Below, piece after piece: positions 62,589 to 64,000 of a stretch of 64,000 bases of DNA; positions within the stretch are counted from its first letter, which is position 1; each line of letters starts with the position of its first letter. The position numbers were made by a program, and so were the translations under genes. The stretch is from Spirosoma oryzicola (GTDB lineage: Bacteria; Bacteroidota; Bacteroidia; Cytophagales; Spirosomataceae): assembly GCF_021233055.1 (NCBI RefSeq), contig NZ_CP089538.1:5162501-5226500 (forward strand). Reading direction: 5' to 3'. The notes beneath the pieces are model-generated. The model had not been told where the DNA came from, ran no database searches, and saw only the letters and a program-made list of their open reading frames with translations.

Positions 62589-64000
62589 TTATTTCAAAAG
62601 CAACGGCTTAAAGAGCTGTATACCTGCGCTGTTACGGGCAACGGCGATCAGCATTCCTTTTGTCGTACGAAGGGGACGAATATCCCGGATTTCCCCATTC
62701 AGCATAAAGCCAGTATCGACTGGTGATAAGGCCGTAAAATGCCCTTTCCCGTCATTTTGTAAGACTAAGCCATAGTTGGCGTCGTACCGCCCCTGATAGG
62801 TACTGACATTATAAAAATTGCCGCCACCCAACACATCCAGATCGCCGTCCTGGTCGATATCAATTGCCTGTAACGCAAAAAGCTTCGATACCTGCGCCAT
62901 CATCGGAAGTTCGTGCACGACAAATTTACCGTTTCTGTTTTCCAAATAAACCGACGCAAATTGGTTCGCAGTAAATTCCTCCGCTTCGTTCAGCTCCTGG
63001 CTGCTCAGCACGTTTTCCAGCGGCTTCCCGGCAAATGATACATAGTCGGTAAAGCGCTTGTTGATTATGCCTGGCATCTGTTTGCCCAGCTCGTCTTTGA
63101 AGGCGAGGGGATACCACTCCTTACCTCGGTTGTACGCGATGATCTGCTCCGTTGTCTGGTTGTTGTCAACGTCTTTTACCCACATGCGCAACTGTGAGTC
63201 AGGTGTCTTCCGAAGCTTCGTGTTTGTTCCCAGATTGCCCGCTACAAGATCAATATCGCCGTCTCGGTCAAAGTCAGCGGCAATAATGCGCTGAAAAAAG
63301 CCATTTAATGGCGTTTCGCTTTCGGTGATCGTGCTAACCTCCGAAAGTTTGCCTTTATCATTGGCGAAAATCTTGATCGGCATCCAGTCACCGGCCAGAA
63401 TCAAATCCTGATCTTTGTCGCCATCGTAATCGGCCCAGACAGCATCGGTAATCATTCCCGCCTTTCGGAGACCGCTAGCCAGTTTATCCGTCTGATCGGA
63501 GAAGTGTCCTTTTCCGTCATTGATCAGCAGGTAGGAGTTCGGCGACTTCCCGTAGTTGAAACCAACAACACGACCGCCAACAAATAAGTCCAGATCACCA
63601 TCCTGATCGATATCAAAGGGGCGAACGCAGCTTTTGTTGTCGTACATAGGCGGAAGCGCACTGGTAGCCCGGCTAAAATTACCCTGACCGTCGTTTAGGT
63701 AAAGTCGATCAAACTGTTCGGGCATTTTATCGTAAAACTCGTTGCCACCCGATACGACATACAGGTCAAGATCTTTATCACCGTCCGCATCGAAGAACGT
63801 AGCGTCTACATCTTCATAGGTCGAATCGGCAACAAAGGCTCGTTGAACCGACGGCTTGAAACGTCCATCGGACTGCTGGATCAATAAGCTGCCAGCCTGC
63901 CACTTGGCCCCCCCGGCATACACGTCCTCCAATCCATCGCCGTTTACGTCACCAACAGCCAAATGCGGCCCTTCGGTCGATATCTCAAACGGCATCAGGG
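62589..64000 (-). CDS. FG-GAP/VCBS-repeat protein (5' end cut by window edge)
   Basis: The frame is open through the right window edge, so the start is missing; 470 codons are visible. Repeats of the FG-GAP/VCBS type with calcium-binding DxDxDG-like loops are seen along the whole length ([66 protein letters not shown]). Such propellers are secreted and often partner with carbohydrate- or lipid-binding domains. A C-terminal domain of the ASPIC type is not seen. Confidence 0.85.
   Translation of the reverse strand, partial: LMPFEISTEGPHLAVGDVNGDGLEDVYAGGAKWQAGSLLIQQSDGRFKPSVQRAFVADSTYEDVDATFFDADGDKDLDLYVVSGGNEFYDKMPEQFDRLYLNDGQGNFSRATSALPPMYDNKSCVRPFDIDQDGDLDLFVGGRVVGFNYGKSPNSYLLINDGKGHFSDQTDKLASGLRKAGMITDAVWADYDGDKDQDLILAGDWMPIKIFANDKGKLSEVSTITESETPLNGFFQRIIAADFDRDGDIDLVAGNLGTNTKLRKTPDSQLRMWVKDVDNNQTTEQIIAYNRGKEWYPLAFKDELGKQMPGIINKRFTDYVSFAGKPLENVLSSQELNEAEEFTANQFASVYLENRNGKFVVHELPMMAQVSKLFALQAIDIDQDGDLDVLGGGNFYNVSTYQGRYDANYGLVLQNDGKGHFTALSPVDTGFMLNGEIRDIRPLRTTKGMLIAVARNSAGIQLFKPLLLK

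Noticed and set aside
1..64000. CRISPR arrays, insertion sequences, prophage, rRNA operons, toxin-antitoxin or restriction genes
   Set aside because: None was seen: no regular direct repeats with spacers, no transposase, integrase or nuclease families, and no rRNA sequence.

Overview
The window reads as a piece of chromosome from a Bacteroidota bacterium of the order Cytophagales, most likely Spirosoma or a close relative. This is judged from the proteins (DUF3078, DUF4292, DUF5522, the FtsL-like protein, Bacteroidota-type SdhABC) and from promoter boxes of the Bacteroidota form TTG-N20-TAnnTTTG. No database was searched. There is no insertion sequence, phage, CRISPR array or rRNA. One tRNA gene is present. 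Almost everything is chromosomal housekeeping with short intergenic spaces, many of which hold a hairpin.

Layout. 1-8457 (minus strand): second half of the division and cell-wall (dcw) cluster, murD-ftsW-murG-murC-ftsQ-ftsA-ftsZ, with ftsZ cut by the window edge. 8458-14845: a 6.4-kb block on the same strand that splits the cluster. It holds mscL, a DUF3078 barrel, an MscS-like channel, an ECF sigma factor with a 57-residue partner, and the translation genes rplM-rpsI-rpsB-tsf. 14846-20403: first half of the dcw cluster, ftsL-ftsI-murE-mraY, without mraZ/rsmH in front. 20529-29254: M28 and S9 peptidases, a DUF3431 protein, a J-domain coiled-coil protein, an exported SAM hydrolase-like protein and a processive glycosyltransferase.

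29255-36942: a DUF2520 protein, a miniature sigma/anti-sigma pair, a BNR propeller, a metalloprotease with MORN repeats, rocD, a small Cys-rich DUF5522 protein, rpmB and a pseudouridine synthase. 36942-46372: ohr, then the envelope run TPR-DUF4292-EnvC-like, panB, a second pseudouridine synthase, an outer-membrane barrel, DUF3050 and an acyltransferase with unusual motifs. 46376-54000: phosphate transporter, rlmN, cvpA, yqeY, pdxJ, mnmH, a lipoprotein and prfA. 54061-57584: sdhCAB. 57997-64000: fabD, tRNA-Gln, a TetR regulator, an envelope protein, a haloperoxidase-like lipoprotein and a truncated FG-GAP protein.

No single locus announces itself as a new multi-gene system. The best leads are two families of intergenic hairpins, the sigma factor with a hydrophobic tail and its tiny partner, the metalloprotease-MORN fusion, the exported SAM hydrolase, and the rplM promoter placed against the mraY terminator. 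Several start codons were moved downstream from the longest reading frame; the reason is given in each entry.
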